A DNA stretch of 64,000 nt from Zunongwangia sp. HGR-M22 (GTDB lineage: Bacteria > Bacteroidota > Bacteroidia > Flavobacteriales > Flavobacteriaceae): NCBI RefSeq assembly GCF_027594425.1, contig NZ_CP115159.1, forward strand, positions 550,001-614,000, written 5' to 3'. Of this stretch, positions 37,258-45,456 are shown one piece after another. The first letter of the stretch is position 1, and every line of letters begins with the position of its first letter. The notes beneath the pieces were generated by a model. It had not been told where the DNA came from and ran no database searches. It saw only the letters and a program-made list of their open reading frames with translations. Made by a program: the position numbers and the translations under genes.

Positions 37258-37651
37258 TCAATTTTTTCGAATTAGTGAAGTACAAAGCCTAAGCCATAAT
37301 CAAGATTAGTTATTTTATTTCAGGTTTTTAAGATTGATTGCCAGAATTAAGGAATCTGAGTTATTTTATTCGGACGAATTGGCAGAGTTTTTAGAGTTTA
37401 GAAATTAGACCGCTTTGCTGCTAGAAAATAGATTTATAGGTTTTTGGAAACAAGATTTCAATTAGCAATAACCAATAATCAATTAGCAGGCAGCCTTTAG
37501 TTTTCAGCAATCAGTACATTTCATTACAGATTAATTCTAAAGAAATGGCGAAATTTCATTCAAAATTCAGCATTTAAAATTCGAAATAAGTATCCTGTTT
37601 CTAAAATCTATTGTCTAACATCTAAAATCTGAAAACGAAGCGATCTAGTTG
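37258..37651. other. Gene-free region between the M3 peptidase and purE
   Basis: These 394 bases are AT-rich with many short direct repeats. TCTAAAATCT occurs twice exactly 21 bases apart (37600-37609 and 37621-37630), and motifs such as TTTAGAAATTAGA near 37398 look like worn copies of the heptamer repeat found beside purK. I see no gene or terminator. The promoter of the M3 peptidase must lie in its first part but has no good TAnnTTTG box. Confidence 0.5.
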
Positions 37652-38140
37652 CTACTTCTTCTTAACCTCTTCTGCGCCTTTGATCACTTTTTCTTTAAGT
37701 CCTTCTTTAAAAACTAGCACTTTATCTTGAACACATTTATCGGCAGCACCGATAATTTGAGCAGCTAAAATCCCTGCGTTTTTAGCACCATCTAAAGCAA
37801 CGGTAGCTACGGGAACACCGCCCGGCATTTGCAGAATCGATAATACAGAATCCCAACCATCGATAGAGTTTCTAGATTTTACCGGAACACCAATAACTGG
37901 TAGCGGAGAAAGTGAAGCAATCATTCCTGGTAAATGTGCGGCGCCACCAGCACCGGCAATTATTACGCTAATTCCGCGAGTATGAGCATTTTTTCCGTAA
38001 TCGAATAATTTCTCCGGAGTTCGATGTGCTGAAACAATATCTACTTCAACTTCAATATCAAAACCCTGTAAAATATCTACTGCTTCCTGCATTACCGGCA
38101 GGTCGCTAGTACTTCCCATAATAATTCCTACTTTGCTCAT
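37652..38140 (-). CDS. purE: 5-(Carboxyamino)imidazole ribonucleotide mutase PurE
   Basis: The 162-residue protein has the class I PurE motifs [20 protein letters not shown] and [13 protein letters not shown], with the conserved histidine of SAHRTP. It moves the carboxylate of N5-CAIR, the product of PurK, to C4 to give CAIR in purine synthesis. It lies downstream of purK on the same strand. The 309 bases between them hold a REP-like element and a heptamer repeat, an unusual gap for an operon. Confidence 0.95.
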   Translation of the reverse strand: MSKVGIIMGSTSDLPVMQEAVDILQGFDIEVEVDIVSAHRTPEKLFDYGKNAHTRGISVIIAGAGGAAHLPGMIASLSPLPVIGVPVKSRNSIDGWDSVLSILQMPGGVPVATVALDGAKNAGILAAQIIGAADKCVQDKVLVFKEGLKEKVIKGAEEVKKK

Positions 38141-38190
38141 TTTATATCTTTTTGACTACTAAACTTTTAATTTATAGTATCTCTTGTTTT

Positions 38191-38267
38191 CGTCATTCCG
38201 TGCCTGACACGGAATCTCATCCCCGTTGAAAAATCGAATGAGACCCTGAAACAAGTTCAGGGTGACG
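38191..38267 (-). repeat. REP-like palindromic element, copy B (inverted)
   Basis: The 77-base element reads CGTCATTCCGTG at its plus-strand start and GTTCAGGGTGACG at its end. On the minus strand it aligns with copy A at 35133-35207. Its two arms are good palindromes: CCCTGAA/TTCAGGG and ATTCCGTG/CACGGAAT. It sits between purE and purK. Confidence 0.75.
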
Positions 38268-38342
38268 TGTAATTTATTCTTATTGCTAATTTGTTTATAA
38301 GTTTAGGAAATAGAAATTCAGACAAAAACCGATTTGATAATT

Positions 38343-38461
38343 TTCTAACTTCTAACTTCTAACTTCTAACTTCTAACTTCTAACTTCTAACTTCTAACTT
38401 CTAACTTCTAACTTCTAACTTCTAACTTCTAACTTCTAACTTCTAACTTCTAACTTCTAAC
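38343..38461 (+). repeat. Heptanucleotide tandem repeat (TTCTAAC)17
   Basis: Seventeen perfect TTCTAAC units lie end to end over 119 bases. The tract overlaps the last 12 bases of purK, so the gene's final codons and stop come from the repeat. The 75 bases between this tract and the REP-like element show nothing else. Confidence 0.97.
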
Positions 38462-39604
38462 TTTAATAGTTCCTTTTACCTGTTCCGCAATTTTTCTTGC
38501 TTCGTCAATATTTTCGTTTACAATAGTTACGTGTCCCATTTTTCGAAAAGGACGTGTGATCTTTTTTCCGTAGATATGGGGAGTAACACCTTCCATTTTC
38601 ATGATTTTATCGATATTCTCGTAAACTACTTCGCCCTCATAATCTTTGTCACCAACTAGGTTTACCATTATTCCACCTAATTTGCTATCGGTTTTTCCTA
38701 AAGGTAAATCTAAAATAGCGCGAATATGTTGCTCAAACTGATTGGTGTAACTCGCTTCAATACTATAATGCCCACTGTTGTGAGGGCGTGGTGCTACTTC
38801 GTTTACTAAAATTTCATCATTTTCGGTTTGAAACATTTCTACAGCCAAAAGGCCTACATGCTCAAAAGCTTTAGAAACTTTTTGTGCTATCGCTCTGGCT
38901 TTTTCAGCAACATGATTGTCAATTCTGGCTGGGCAAATTACATATTCTACTTGGTTGGCTGTTGGATGAAATTCCATTTCTACCACCGGATAGGTTTTTA
39001 CTTCGCCGTTTGGTGTTCTGGCAACAATCACGGCAAGCTCATTTTTAAACGGAATCATTTCTTCCGCAATACATTCAGCATCCGGTAATTCTTTTAAATC
39101 TTCAGCTTTCTTAATTACAGCTACTCCTTTTCCGTCGTAACCACCCGTCGCACTTTTCCAAACAAACGGTAAAGATCTGGCGCCAGATTCTACATCTGCG
39201 AGAAGATTCGCGATTTTTTGATACACTTTGAAAGGAGCAGTTGGAATTTCTTTCTCTGTATAAAATTGTTTTTGTACCGCTTTATTCTGAATTTTTTCTA
39301 GTGTTGCCGCACTTGGGTAGGTTTTAATACCTTCAGTTTCTAGCTTTTTTAAAGCGTCTATATTTACGCCTTCAATCTCAAAAGTTAAAACATCAACTTT
39401 TCTTCCGAAGTTTAAAACAGTTTCAAAATCCATCAAATCACCCTGTTCAAAATGATCGCAAGCAATTCTGGAAGGCGCTTCGTTATTTGGATCTAAAACA
39501 TAGGTTTGGATGTCATACTTACGTGTGTCGTAAAGCATCATTTTGCCCAATTGGCCACCGCCAAGAATACCCAGTTTAAAATTTGAAGAAAAATAATTAA
39601 TCAT
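38450..39604 (-). CDS. purK: 5-(Carboxyamino)imidazole ribonucleotide synthase PurK
   Basis: The 384-residue ATP-grasp enzyme starts with the family-typical LGILGGGQLGKMM, has the ATP-binding stretch LPFVWKSATGGYDGKGV and the catalytic NEVAPRPHNSGHYSIEA. It carboxylates aminoimidazole ribonucleotide using ATP and bicarbonate, and hands the product to PurE downstream. The last residues V-R-S and the TAG stop are encoded by the first two units of the heptamer repeat tract. A TATTTTTG box lies 17 bases before the start codon. Confidence 0.95.
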   Translation of the reverse strand: MINYFSSNFKLGILGGGQLGKMMLYDTRKYDIQTYVLDPNNEAPSRIACDHFEQGDLMDFETVLNFGRKVDVLTFEIEGVNIDALKKLETEGIKTYPSAATLEKIQNKAVQKQFYTEKEIPTAPFKVYQKIANLLADVESGARSLPFVWKSATGGYDGKGVAVIKKAEDLKELPDAECIAEEMIPFKNELAVIVARTPNGEVKTYPVVEMEFHPTANQVEYVICPARIDNHVAEKARAIAQKVSKAFEHVGLLAVEMFQTENDEILVNEVAPRPHNSGHYSIEASYTNQFEQHIRAILDLPLGKTDSKLGGIMVNLVGDKDYEGEVVYENIDKIMKMEGVTPHIYGKKITRPFRKMGHVTIVNENIDEARKIAEQVKGTIKVRS

Positions 39605-39621
39605 ATTTAAGGCTGTTTGTG

Positions 39622-39629
39622 CAAAAATA
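39622..39629 (-). promoter_or_regulatory. Candidate -7 box for purK
   Basis: The minus strand reads TATTTTTG, an exact TAnnTTTG match, 17 bases before the purK ATG. No clear -33 element. Confidence 0.4.
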
Positions 39630-39696
39630 AATTTTTAAGGAAGACTGTACTATTTATTCTTGCAGAAATTGGGTGAGTGTTGTAAATGAGATTCCG

Positions 39697-39704
39697 TATC
39701 TTTG
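39697..39704 (+). promoter_or_regulatory. Candidate -7 box for hpt-adk-obgE
   Basis: TATCTTTG matches TAnnTTTG and ends 21 bases before the TTG start of hpt, which supports this start. Confidence 0.45.
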
Positions 39705-39725
39705 CTTCCTTAAAAAAAGCAGATT

Positions 39726-40256
39726 TTGGTAAAAATACACGATATTGTTTTTGAACCTTATGTGAGTGAGGAAGAAATTGATACAGCAATAACAAAAATC
39801 GCAGAAAAGCTTAACGCAGATTATGAAAATGAGCGTCCTGTTTTTTTAAGCGTGCTTAATGGCTCTTTTATGTTTACTTCTGAAGTGATGAAAAAGTTCA
39901 AAAGAGAGTGTGATATTCAGTTTGTAAAATTAGGATCTTACCAGGGCACAGAATCTACAGGAGATGTAAGAACTTTAATAGGTCTTAATAAATCTCTTGC
40001 GGGTAAAAAAGTGGTGATTTTGGAGGATATTGTAGATACCGGAGGCACGTTGCAAGAGCTGGATAAAATTTTGAGAGAAAAAAATGTGAGTGATTATAAG
40101 GTTGCTACATTATTTTATAAACCCTCCATGTATCGCGGAAGTATAAATATTGATTACGCAGGAATCGAAATTCCTAATGAATTTATAGTGGGCTATGGTC
40201 TAGATTATGATGGTTTAGGAAGAAATCTTACAGCAGTATACAAACGTAAATCGTAA
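39726..40256 (+). CDS. hpt: Hypoxanthine phosphoribosyltransferase
   Basis: The 176-residue protein salvages hypoxanthine or guanine with PRPP. The PRPP-binding motif is VVILEDIVDTGGTL near residues 95-108; VFLSVLNGSFMFTSEV and GYGLDYDGLGRNL are also family sequence. The only start that keeps the normal N-terminus (VKIHDIVFEPYVSEEEID) is a TTG at 39726, as no ATG or GTG lies at the right place. It leads an operon with adk (10-base gap) and obgE (14-base gap), and is divergent from purK. Confidence 0.93.
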   Translation: MVKIHDIVFEPYVSEEEIDTAITKIAEKLNADYENERPVFLSVLNGSFMFTSEVMKKFKRECDIQFVKLGSYQGTESTGDVRTLIGLNKSLAGKKVVILEDIVDTGGTLQELDKILREKNVSDYKVATLFYKPSMYRGSINIDYAGIEIPNEFIVGYGLDYDGLGRNLTAVYKRKS

Positions 40257-40266
40257 ACAAAATAAC

Positions 40267-40839
40267 ATGACAAATTTGGTACTCTTTGGTCCTCCTGGTG
40301 CGGGCAAAGGAACTCAGGCAGATATTCTTAAAGAAAAATATCAATTAGTACATATTTCTACAGGCGATGTTTTTAGATACAACATCAAAAATCAAACAGA
40401 ACTTGGTTTAACCGCAAAATCGTTTATCGATAAAGGTCAGCTAGTGCCAGACGAGGTTACTATCAATATGCTAAATGCTGAAGTGGATAAAAATCCTGAT
40501 GCTAAAGGTTTTATTTTTGATGGATTTCCAAGAACCGAAAATCAGGCAGATTCATTGGCTACTTCTCTTCAAGGTAAAGGCACCGAAGTGAAAGCAATGA
40601 TTGCTTTAGAAGTAGAGGATGAGGTTTTGGTAAAACGTTTATTGGAGAGAGGAAAAACCTCTGGAAGGAAAGACGATGCCGATGAAGCAGTAATTAGAAA
40701 TAGAATTAAAGTATACTACGACGAGACTGCGATATTAAAAGAGTATTACGAGAAACAAGATAAATATTATGGTGTTGATGGTGTAGGTTCTGTAGAAGAA
40801 ATTACAGCAAGAATCAGCAACGTGATCGACAAATTATAA
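40267..40839 (+). CDS. adk: Adenylate kinase
   Basis: The 190-residue protein has the P-loop GPPGAGKGTQA at the N-terminus, DGFPRTENQA near residue 83, and the ERGKTSGRKDDADEAVIRNRI region after it. It interconverts ATP plus AMP with two ADP. The lid is of the short form without zinc cysteines. It is the middle gene of hpt-adk-obgE, a set of nucleotide metabolism and growth genes. Confidence 0.95.
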   Translation: MTNLVLFGPPGAGKGTQADILKEKYQLVHISTGDVFRYNIKNQTELGLTAKSFIDKGQLVPDEVTINMLNAEVDKNPDAKGFIFDGFPRTENQADSLATSLQGKGTEVKAMIALEVEDEVLVKRLLERGKTSGRKDDADEAVIRNRIKVYYDETAILKEYYEKQDKYYGVDGVGSVEEITARISNVIDKL

Positions 40840-40853
40840 TTCGAATTTAGATA

Positions 40854-41870
40854 ATGAGAGAAGGGAATTTTATAGACTACGTTAAGTTACATGTATCTTC
40901 TGGAAATGGTGGATCTGGTTCTTCACATTTGCATCGCGAAAAATATGTAGCAAAAGGTGGCCCAGATGGTGGTGATGGTGGTCGTGGAGGTCACGTAATT
41001 TTACGTGGAAATAAAAACCTTTGGACATTATTTGAATTTAGTTTTAGAAGGCATGTGCGTGCTGAGCATGGCGGTAACGGAGGTAAGCAAAGAAGCTCTG
41101 GTGCCGATGGGCAGGACGAAATTGTAGACGTGCCTTTGGGAACGGTAATTAGAGATACCGAAACCCAAGAAATTATAGATGAAGTTACCGAAGATGGCCA
41201 GGAGGTCATTATCGCTGAAGGCGGTATGGGTGGTCGTGGTAATTGGCATTTTAAAACTTCTACCAATCAAACGCCACGTTACTCTCAACCGGGTATCGAT
41301 GGACAGGAATTAGACATAACTTTAGAACTTAAAGTGTTGGCCGATGTAGGTTTAGTAGGTTTTCCAAATGCAGGAAAATCTACTTTACTGTCGGTGATAA
41401 CTTCGGCAAAACCTAAAATTGCCGATTATGAATTCACTACACTAAAACCCAATCTGGGGATCGTAAAATATCGTGACTTCAAATCTTTTGTGGTTGCCGA
41501 TATTCCGGGAATTATTGAAGGTGCTGCGGAAGGAAAAGGACTTGGATACCGTTTTTTAAGACATATTGAACGAAATTCGACATTATTATTTCTGGTTCCA
41601 GCCGATGCAGAAGATGTAACTAAGGAATATGAAATATTGGTGGATGAACTTCGACGTTACAATCCTGAAATGTTGGATAAAGATCGTTTAATAGCCGTAT
41701 CTAAAACCGATATGCTGGATGATGAGCTAAAAGCTGAATTGAAAGCCGAATTAGACGAAAATCTACCGGTGCCTTATTTGTTCATATCTTCAGTCGCACA
41801 ACAAGGCTTAACCGAGCTTAAAGATAAGCTTTGGGAAATGCTTAATAAAGATCCAGAGGACAGGAAATAG
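40854..41870 (+). CDS. obgE: GTPase Obg
   Basis: The 338-residue protein has the Obg domain with its glycine-rich N-terminus ([30 protein letters not shown]) and then a GTPase domain with G1 [11 protein letters not shown] near residues 168-178, switch [25 protein letters not shown] and G4 SKTD. Obg acts in ribosome maturation and growth control. It lacks the C-terminal OCT domain of some homologues. It is the last gene of the hpt-adk-obgE operon. Confidence 0.95.
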   Translation: MREGNFIDYVKLHVSSGNGGSGSSHLHREKYVAKGGPDGGDGGRGGHVILRGNKNLWTLFEFSFRRHVRAEHGGNGGKQRSSGADGQDEIVDVPLGTVIRDTETQEIIDEVTEDGQEVIIAEGGMGGRGNWHFKTSTNQTPRYSQPGIDGQELDITLELKVLADVGLVGFPNAGKSTLLSVITSAKPKIADYEFTTLKPNLGIVKYRDFKSFVVADIPGIIEGAAEGKGLGYRFLRHIERNSTLLFLVPADAEDVTKEYEILVDELRRYNPEMLDKDRLIAVSKTDMLDDELKAELKAELDENLPVPYLFISSVAQQGLTELKDKLWEMLNKDPEDRK

Positions 41871-42019
41871 ACTATTTCATTGGATTTAATATCCATATCG
41901 ATTACACTGTATTCGTAGATATTTTTGATTTTTAAAGCTTCTTTTTGCAAAGTTTAATGCAAACTAAGAAGTTGGACGATTTTTGCTTAATTTTAAAAGG
42001 TAGTTTAAAATTGTCAAAT

Positions 42020-42547
42020 ATGAAGTTAGTCTTTAAGCTTGTTTTTTTCTGTATGATCCTTGTTTCTTGCAATACGCCGAGAACCACTTTCGATTATGAT
42101 GCGCAAACTAATTTCGATAATTACAAAACATATCAGTTATTTCCAGATTTTAAGACTGACATGAGTCAGCTTGATGAAAAAAGGATTATCAATAGTATCG
42201 ATCATTTTACGCGTCAGGGAGGCTTAGCCTTAGCTGAAGAGAACCCAAATTTGTATATCAATGTTTATACGGAGAAATTTCAGGAGCAAAGTAATAACAC
42301 ACTGGGAGTTGGCGTAGGTAGCGGCGGTGGAAATGTTGGAGTAGGGGTTTCTGGGGGAATTCCACTTGGCGGTCCAAAAGATTATGTTCGGTTTATAATC
42401 GATTTTATCGACGTAGAAAAAGACGCTTTAGTTTGGAAAGCCGAAGTTGAGGTTAAATTCAATTATAATGCAAATCCAGATCAGCGCCAAGCTTTATTCG
42501 ATAAAGTTTTTGCAAAAGCCTTAGCAGCTTATCCGCCCAAAAAGTGA
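42020..42547 (+). CDS. DUF4136 domain lipoprotein
   Basis: The frame is open from 41945, but the ATG at 42020 gives a proper lipoprotein: 175 residues with lipobox LVSC at Cys17. The start of the mature part, TFDYDAQTNFDNYKTYQLF, is typical of DUF4136, whose function is unknown. A glycine-rich stretch (TLGVGVGSGGGNVGVGVSG) lies about residues 93-110, and the end is VFAKALAAYPPKK. It stands alone after obgE. Confidence 0.8.
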   Translation: MKLVFKLVFFCMILVSCNTPRTTFDYDAQTNFDNYKTYQLFPDFKTDMSQLDEKRIINSIDHFTRQGGLALAEENPNLYINVYTEKFQEQSNNTLGVGVGSGGGNVGVGVSGGIPLGGPKDYVRFIIDFIDVEKDALVWKAEVEVKFNYNANPDQRQALFDKVFAKALAAYPPKK

Positions 42548-42878
42548 TTAAAAGTCTTTTAAAAGAAGCTTGGGACACTTACCAAGTAGTTTTTTCAAAG
42601 GGTATATTTCAACTTTTTACTGTCTCTCAAATACATTCCTAATATTAATTAGAGATCATTGTTAAATCACCTTCTATAATATTTGTTCAATTATTTCAAT
42701 ATTTAAAATAAGTCTGGGTTCTTTTGTTATTCTAAAATTGAGCTTGAAAATTGTGATAATAGTGATGGTTGTAAATTAATTAGATAAGCCTGATTTAGTC
42801 ATTATCAGTAGTAATATTCCTATAATAAAAAAGCTCCGGATATACCGGAGCTTCTTAGTTTTATGAAGTTAATTTTAA
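42548..42878. other. Gene-free region between the DUF4136 gene and the ompA-like gene
   Basis: The 331 bases hold the terminator of the minus-strand operon near their end and otherwise no open frame that looks real and no clear promoter. The rest is AT-rich without visible repeats. Confidence 0.5.
42827..42853 (-). terminator. Terminator of the adhesin-sprF-ompA operon
   Basis: AAGCTCCGG (42831-42839) and CCGGAGCTT (42845-42853) pair around a short loop, and T residues follow on the minus strand. It lies 25 bases after the stop of the ompA-like gene. Confidence 0.85.
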
Positions 42879-44486
42879 TTATTCTTCAACAACTTCCATA
42901 GTAGTAAAGGTAATTACACTTCTACGGTTTTTAGCATATTCTTCTTCAGAACATCCTTTTGCTTCAGTACAATCATTTACTGGTTGCGATTCTCCATAAC
43001 CTTTAGTTGTTATGTTCTCAGAAGCAATACCATTATTTACTAAATATTCCTTAGTAGAATCAGCTCTTCGCTGAGAAAGTTTAAGGTTGTACTCGTCAGA
43101 TCCTCTAGCATCGGCATGAGAAGCTATTCTAATATTTGTAGCTTCACTATCTTTAAGAATATCTACTACTTTATCAAGTACTTCTTGATATTCAGGAGTT
43201 ACTTCAGATTTATCAAATTCGAAGTAAATTCTATTTTCATGCGGAATATCAATTTGTCTGGTTTTCTTAACGTACTTAGTTCTTGTGAAAGAATATAAGT
43301 TGTCGTTACCGCCTCTATTAGAAGTTAAGTATCCTTTTTTCTCTCCTTCGTTAATAATGAAAGCGAAATCATCGTAAGCACTGTTAATAGAGCTACCAAG
43401 GTTTTCAGCTTCTGTAAAATCACCTTCAGATTTATAAACGTCTAAGTTTCCAAATCCTATGTGACCATCTGAAGCGAAGTAAAGAACATTGTCTTCGCTG
43501 ATAAAAGGAAATTGTTCTCTGTGCTCAGTGTTTATTCCAGGACCAAGGTTTTCTGGAGTACCATAAGTTCCGTCATCATTTACAGAAACTTTATAAAGGT
43601 CAAAACCTCCTTGTCCACCTGGCATATCACTAGCAAAGTAAAGTGTAGATCCATCAGGACTTAAAGCTGGGTGCTCTGTAGAGAATTCTGCACTAGTAAA
43701 AGGAAGTGCTTCAATATTTGTCCATTGATCTTCAATTAATTCAGCTTTGTAAATTCTAATGTTAGCAACTCTAAGACCTTCTTCAGTTTTAAAACGCTTT
43801 TCATTAGTTCTGTCGAAATACATAACTGTACCATCTTCGTTAAATACAGCAGAGCTTTCGTGCTCGTCTGTATTAATTGCATCAGAGAAAAGTACTACGT
43901 TGCTAATCTCACCTTCTTCAGAAATCTCACCTGTATATAAGTCTAATGCAGGTTTTTTGTTCCAAGGGTAGATAGGACGAGCAGTATTTCTTGTTGAAGC
44001 AAATGCGATTTTATTTTCTCCAAAATATGAGATTCCAAAATCTGAAGATGCAGCATTATCTGCAGCTAACATTTTAGGCTCATAGATATAAAGATTACTA
44101 GAATCTACAATGCTTTCTTCGAATTCTTTCATATCTACATCTTTATCATAGTAAGATGCGAAATACTTATCTGCTTCGTCGTTCTTATTTGTGGCACGAA
44201 GTGAGTGTGCATATCTGAATTCGTATTCAGGTGCTATCTCTTCATGTCTTTCAAATAAAGTTGAGTACACTCCAGCTGCATTTTGCATCTGATTTGTGTA
44301 GAAGTAAGCATCTCCAAGATTTTGAAGAACTTCCTGGTTCTTTTCTGATACTCCTTCGTAGGTCGAAGCAGCATCTATGTAAGCTCGCTGTGCGAAAAGC
44401 TTGTCGGCTTTCCTGATTTCAGACCTTTGTCCGAAAGCTGCGATGCTTACAAGAAATATTAATAATGTACTATAAATGTTTTTCAT
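42879..44486 (-). CDS. OmpA family protein with PD40-type repeats (type IX-associated)
   Basis: The 535-residue protein has a signal peptide ending near IAAFGQ, helical TPR-like repeats (about 25-125), WD40/PD40-like beta strands with ALSPDGSTLYFASDMPGGQGGFDLY and PFISEDNVLYFASDGHIGFGNLDVY (about 150-400), and an OmpA peptidoglycan-binding domain with YFEFDKSEVTPEYQEVLDKV, ASHADARGSDEYNLKLSQRRA and NRRSVIT at the end. This layout is common in Bacteroidetes next to PorP/SprF genes. It may tie the secretion partner to peptidoglycan. It is the last gene of a three-gene operon. Confidence 0.88.
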   Translation of the reverse strand: MKNIYSTLLIFLVSIAAFGQRSEIRKADKLFAQRAYIDAASTYEGVSEKNQEVLQNLGDAYFYTNQMQNAAGVYSTLFERHEEIAPEYEFRYAHSLRATNKNDEADKYFASYYDKDVDMKEFEESIVDSSNLYIYEPKMLAADNAASSDFGISYFGENKIAFASTRNTARPIYPWNKKPALDLYTGEISEEGEISNVVLFSDAINTDEHESSAVFNEDGTVMYFDRTNEKRFKTEEGLRVANIRIYKAELIEDQWTNIEALPFTSAEFSTEHPALSPDGSTLYFASDMPGGQGGFDLYKVSVNDDGTYGTPENLGPGINTEHREQFPFISEDNVLYFASDGHIGFGNLDVYKSEGDFTEAENLGSSINSAYDDFAFIINEGEKKGYLTSNRGGNDNLYSFTRTKYVKKTRQIDIPHENRIYFEFDKSEVTPEYQEVLDKVVDILKDSEATNIRIASHADARGSDEYNLKLSQRRADSTKEYLVNNGIASENITTKGYGESQPVNDCTEAKGCSEEEYAKNRRSVITFTTMEVVEE

Positions 44487-44497
44487 ATTAATCTTTT

Positions 44498-45436
44498 TTA
44501 GAAGAATCTAGGAGACTTGTCGTATCCTTTGTTTAAACCGAATAAATCTATATCAAACAACACCATGATTTCATGAGTACCGTCGTTGTAGTTTCCAAAA
44601 TTCGTAGTAGTATAATCATAAGCATATCCTACACGAAGTTGTGGCGTGATCTTGAAGTTTACTAATCCTGTAACAGATTCGTCGAATCTATAACCTAGAC
44701 CAGCTTCTAAACGATTGTATAAAAGAACATTTGCAGTTACATCAACAGATAGTGGAGAGTTTTTTACTCCTCTAGCCATAAATGCAGGTTTCAATTTTAC
44801 ATTTTGGCTAAGATCAAAAACATATCCACCAGTAATGTAATAGTGAATTTCTTCTTCTCCTATTCCACTTATACCTTGCTCATTTTCGATATGCTTAGCG
44901 GTAAATAGGTTAGGAGCAGATACACCTAAATAATAATTATCGCTAAACCAAAAAGCACCTGCACCAAATACTGGGAAAGTCTCATTATAGTTTTGAAAAG
45001 CTAAATCGTTTGGATCTGGAAGAACAATACCTGTAGTGTTAGAATCGAAAGTGGTTAAACCAGCCTTAGCACCAAGGGATAACTTACTGTTATTTGTTAA
45101 TGGTAATACATAAGCAAAATCTGCAGTAATATTATTCTCTTTAATCCAATCTCCAACTTCGTCATGAACTACGGTTAAACCAACCTCAATTCTTTCGCTT
45201 ATTGGAGTGTGGGCGAAGAAGTTGGCGGTGCGAGGTGCACCGTCAACATTTACCCACTGAGCTCTATAAATACCACCAAGGTTTAACATCCCTGGATCGT
45301 CTGTAGCATATGCCGGGTTCACAACACTCATATTATACATGTATTGTGTGAACACAGGATCCTGCTGAGACATACCCTTTAAAGAAAAAAGGATAATGCC
45401 TGTAAATATTAGATATTTTGTGATTATATTTTTCAT
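44498..45436 (-). CDS. PorP/SprF family type IX secretion membrane protein
   Basis: The 312-residue protein has a signal peptide and starts its mature part with DPVFTQYMYNMSVVNPAYA, the hallmark of PorP/SprF. It ends in short beta strands and is probably an outer membrane barrel. SprF-like proteins are needed to secrete or attach partner proteins with a type B C-terminal domain, and such a protein is encoded directly upstream, with a 20-base gap. The ompA-like gene follows after 11 bases. Confidence 0.93.
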   Translation of the reverse strand: MKNIITKYLIFTGIILFSLKGMSQQDPVFTQYMYNMSVVNPAYATDDPGMLNLGGIYRAQWVNVDGAPRTANFFAHTPISERIEVGLTVVHDEVGDWIKENNITADFAYVLPLTNNSKLSLGAKAGLTTFDSNTTGIVLPDPNDLAFQNYNETFPVFGAGAFWFSDNYYLGVSAPNLFTAKHIENEQGISGIGEEEIHYYITGGYVFDLSQNVKLKPAFMARGVKNSPLSVDVTANVLLYNRLEAGLGYRFDESVTGLVNFKITPQLRVGYAYDYTTTNFGNYNDGTHEIMVLFDIDLFGLNKGYDKSPRFF

Positions 45437-45456
45437 TGCTTTCTAATTTATCCTGA

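Noticed and set aside
38343-38461. The regular repeat as a CRISPR array
   Set aside because: The units are seven bases long and directly joined, with no spacers and no cas genes nearby.
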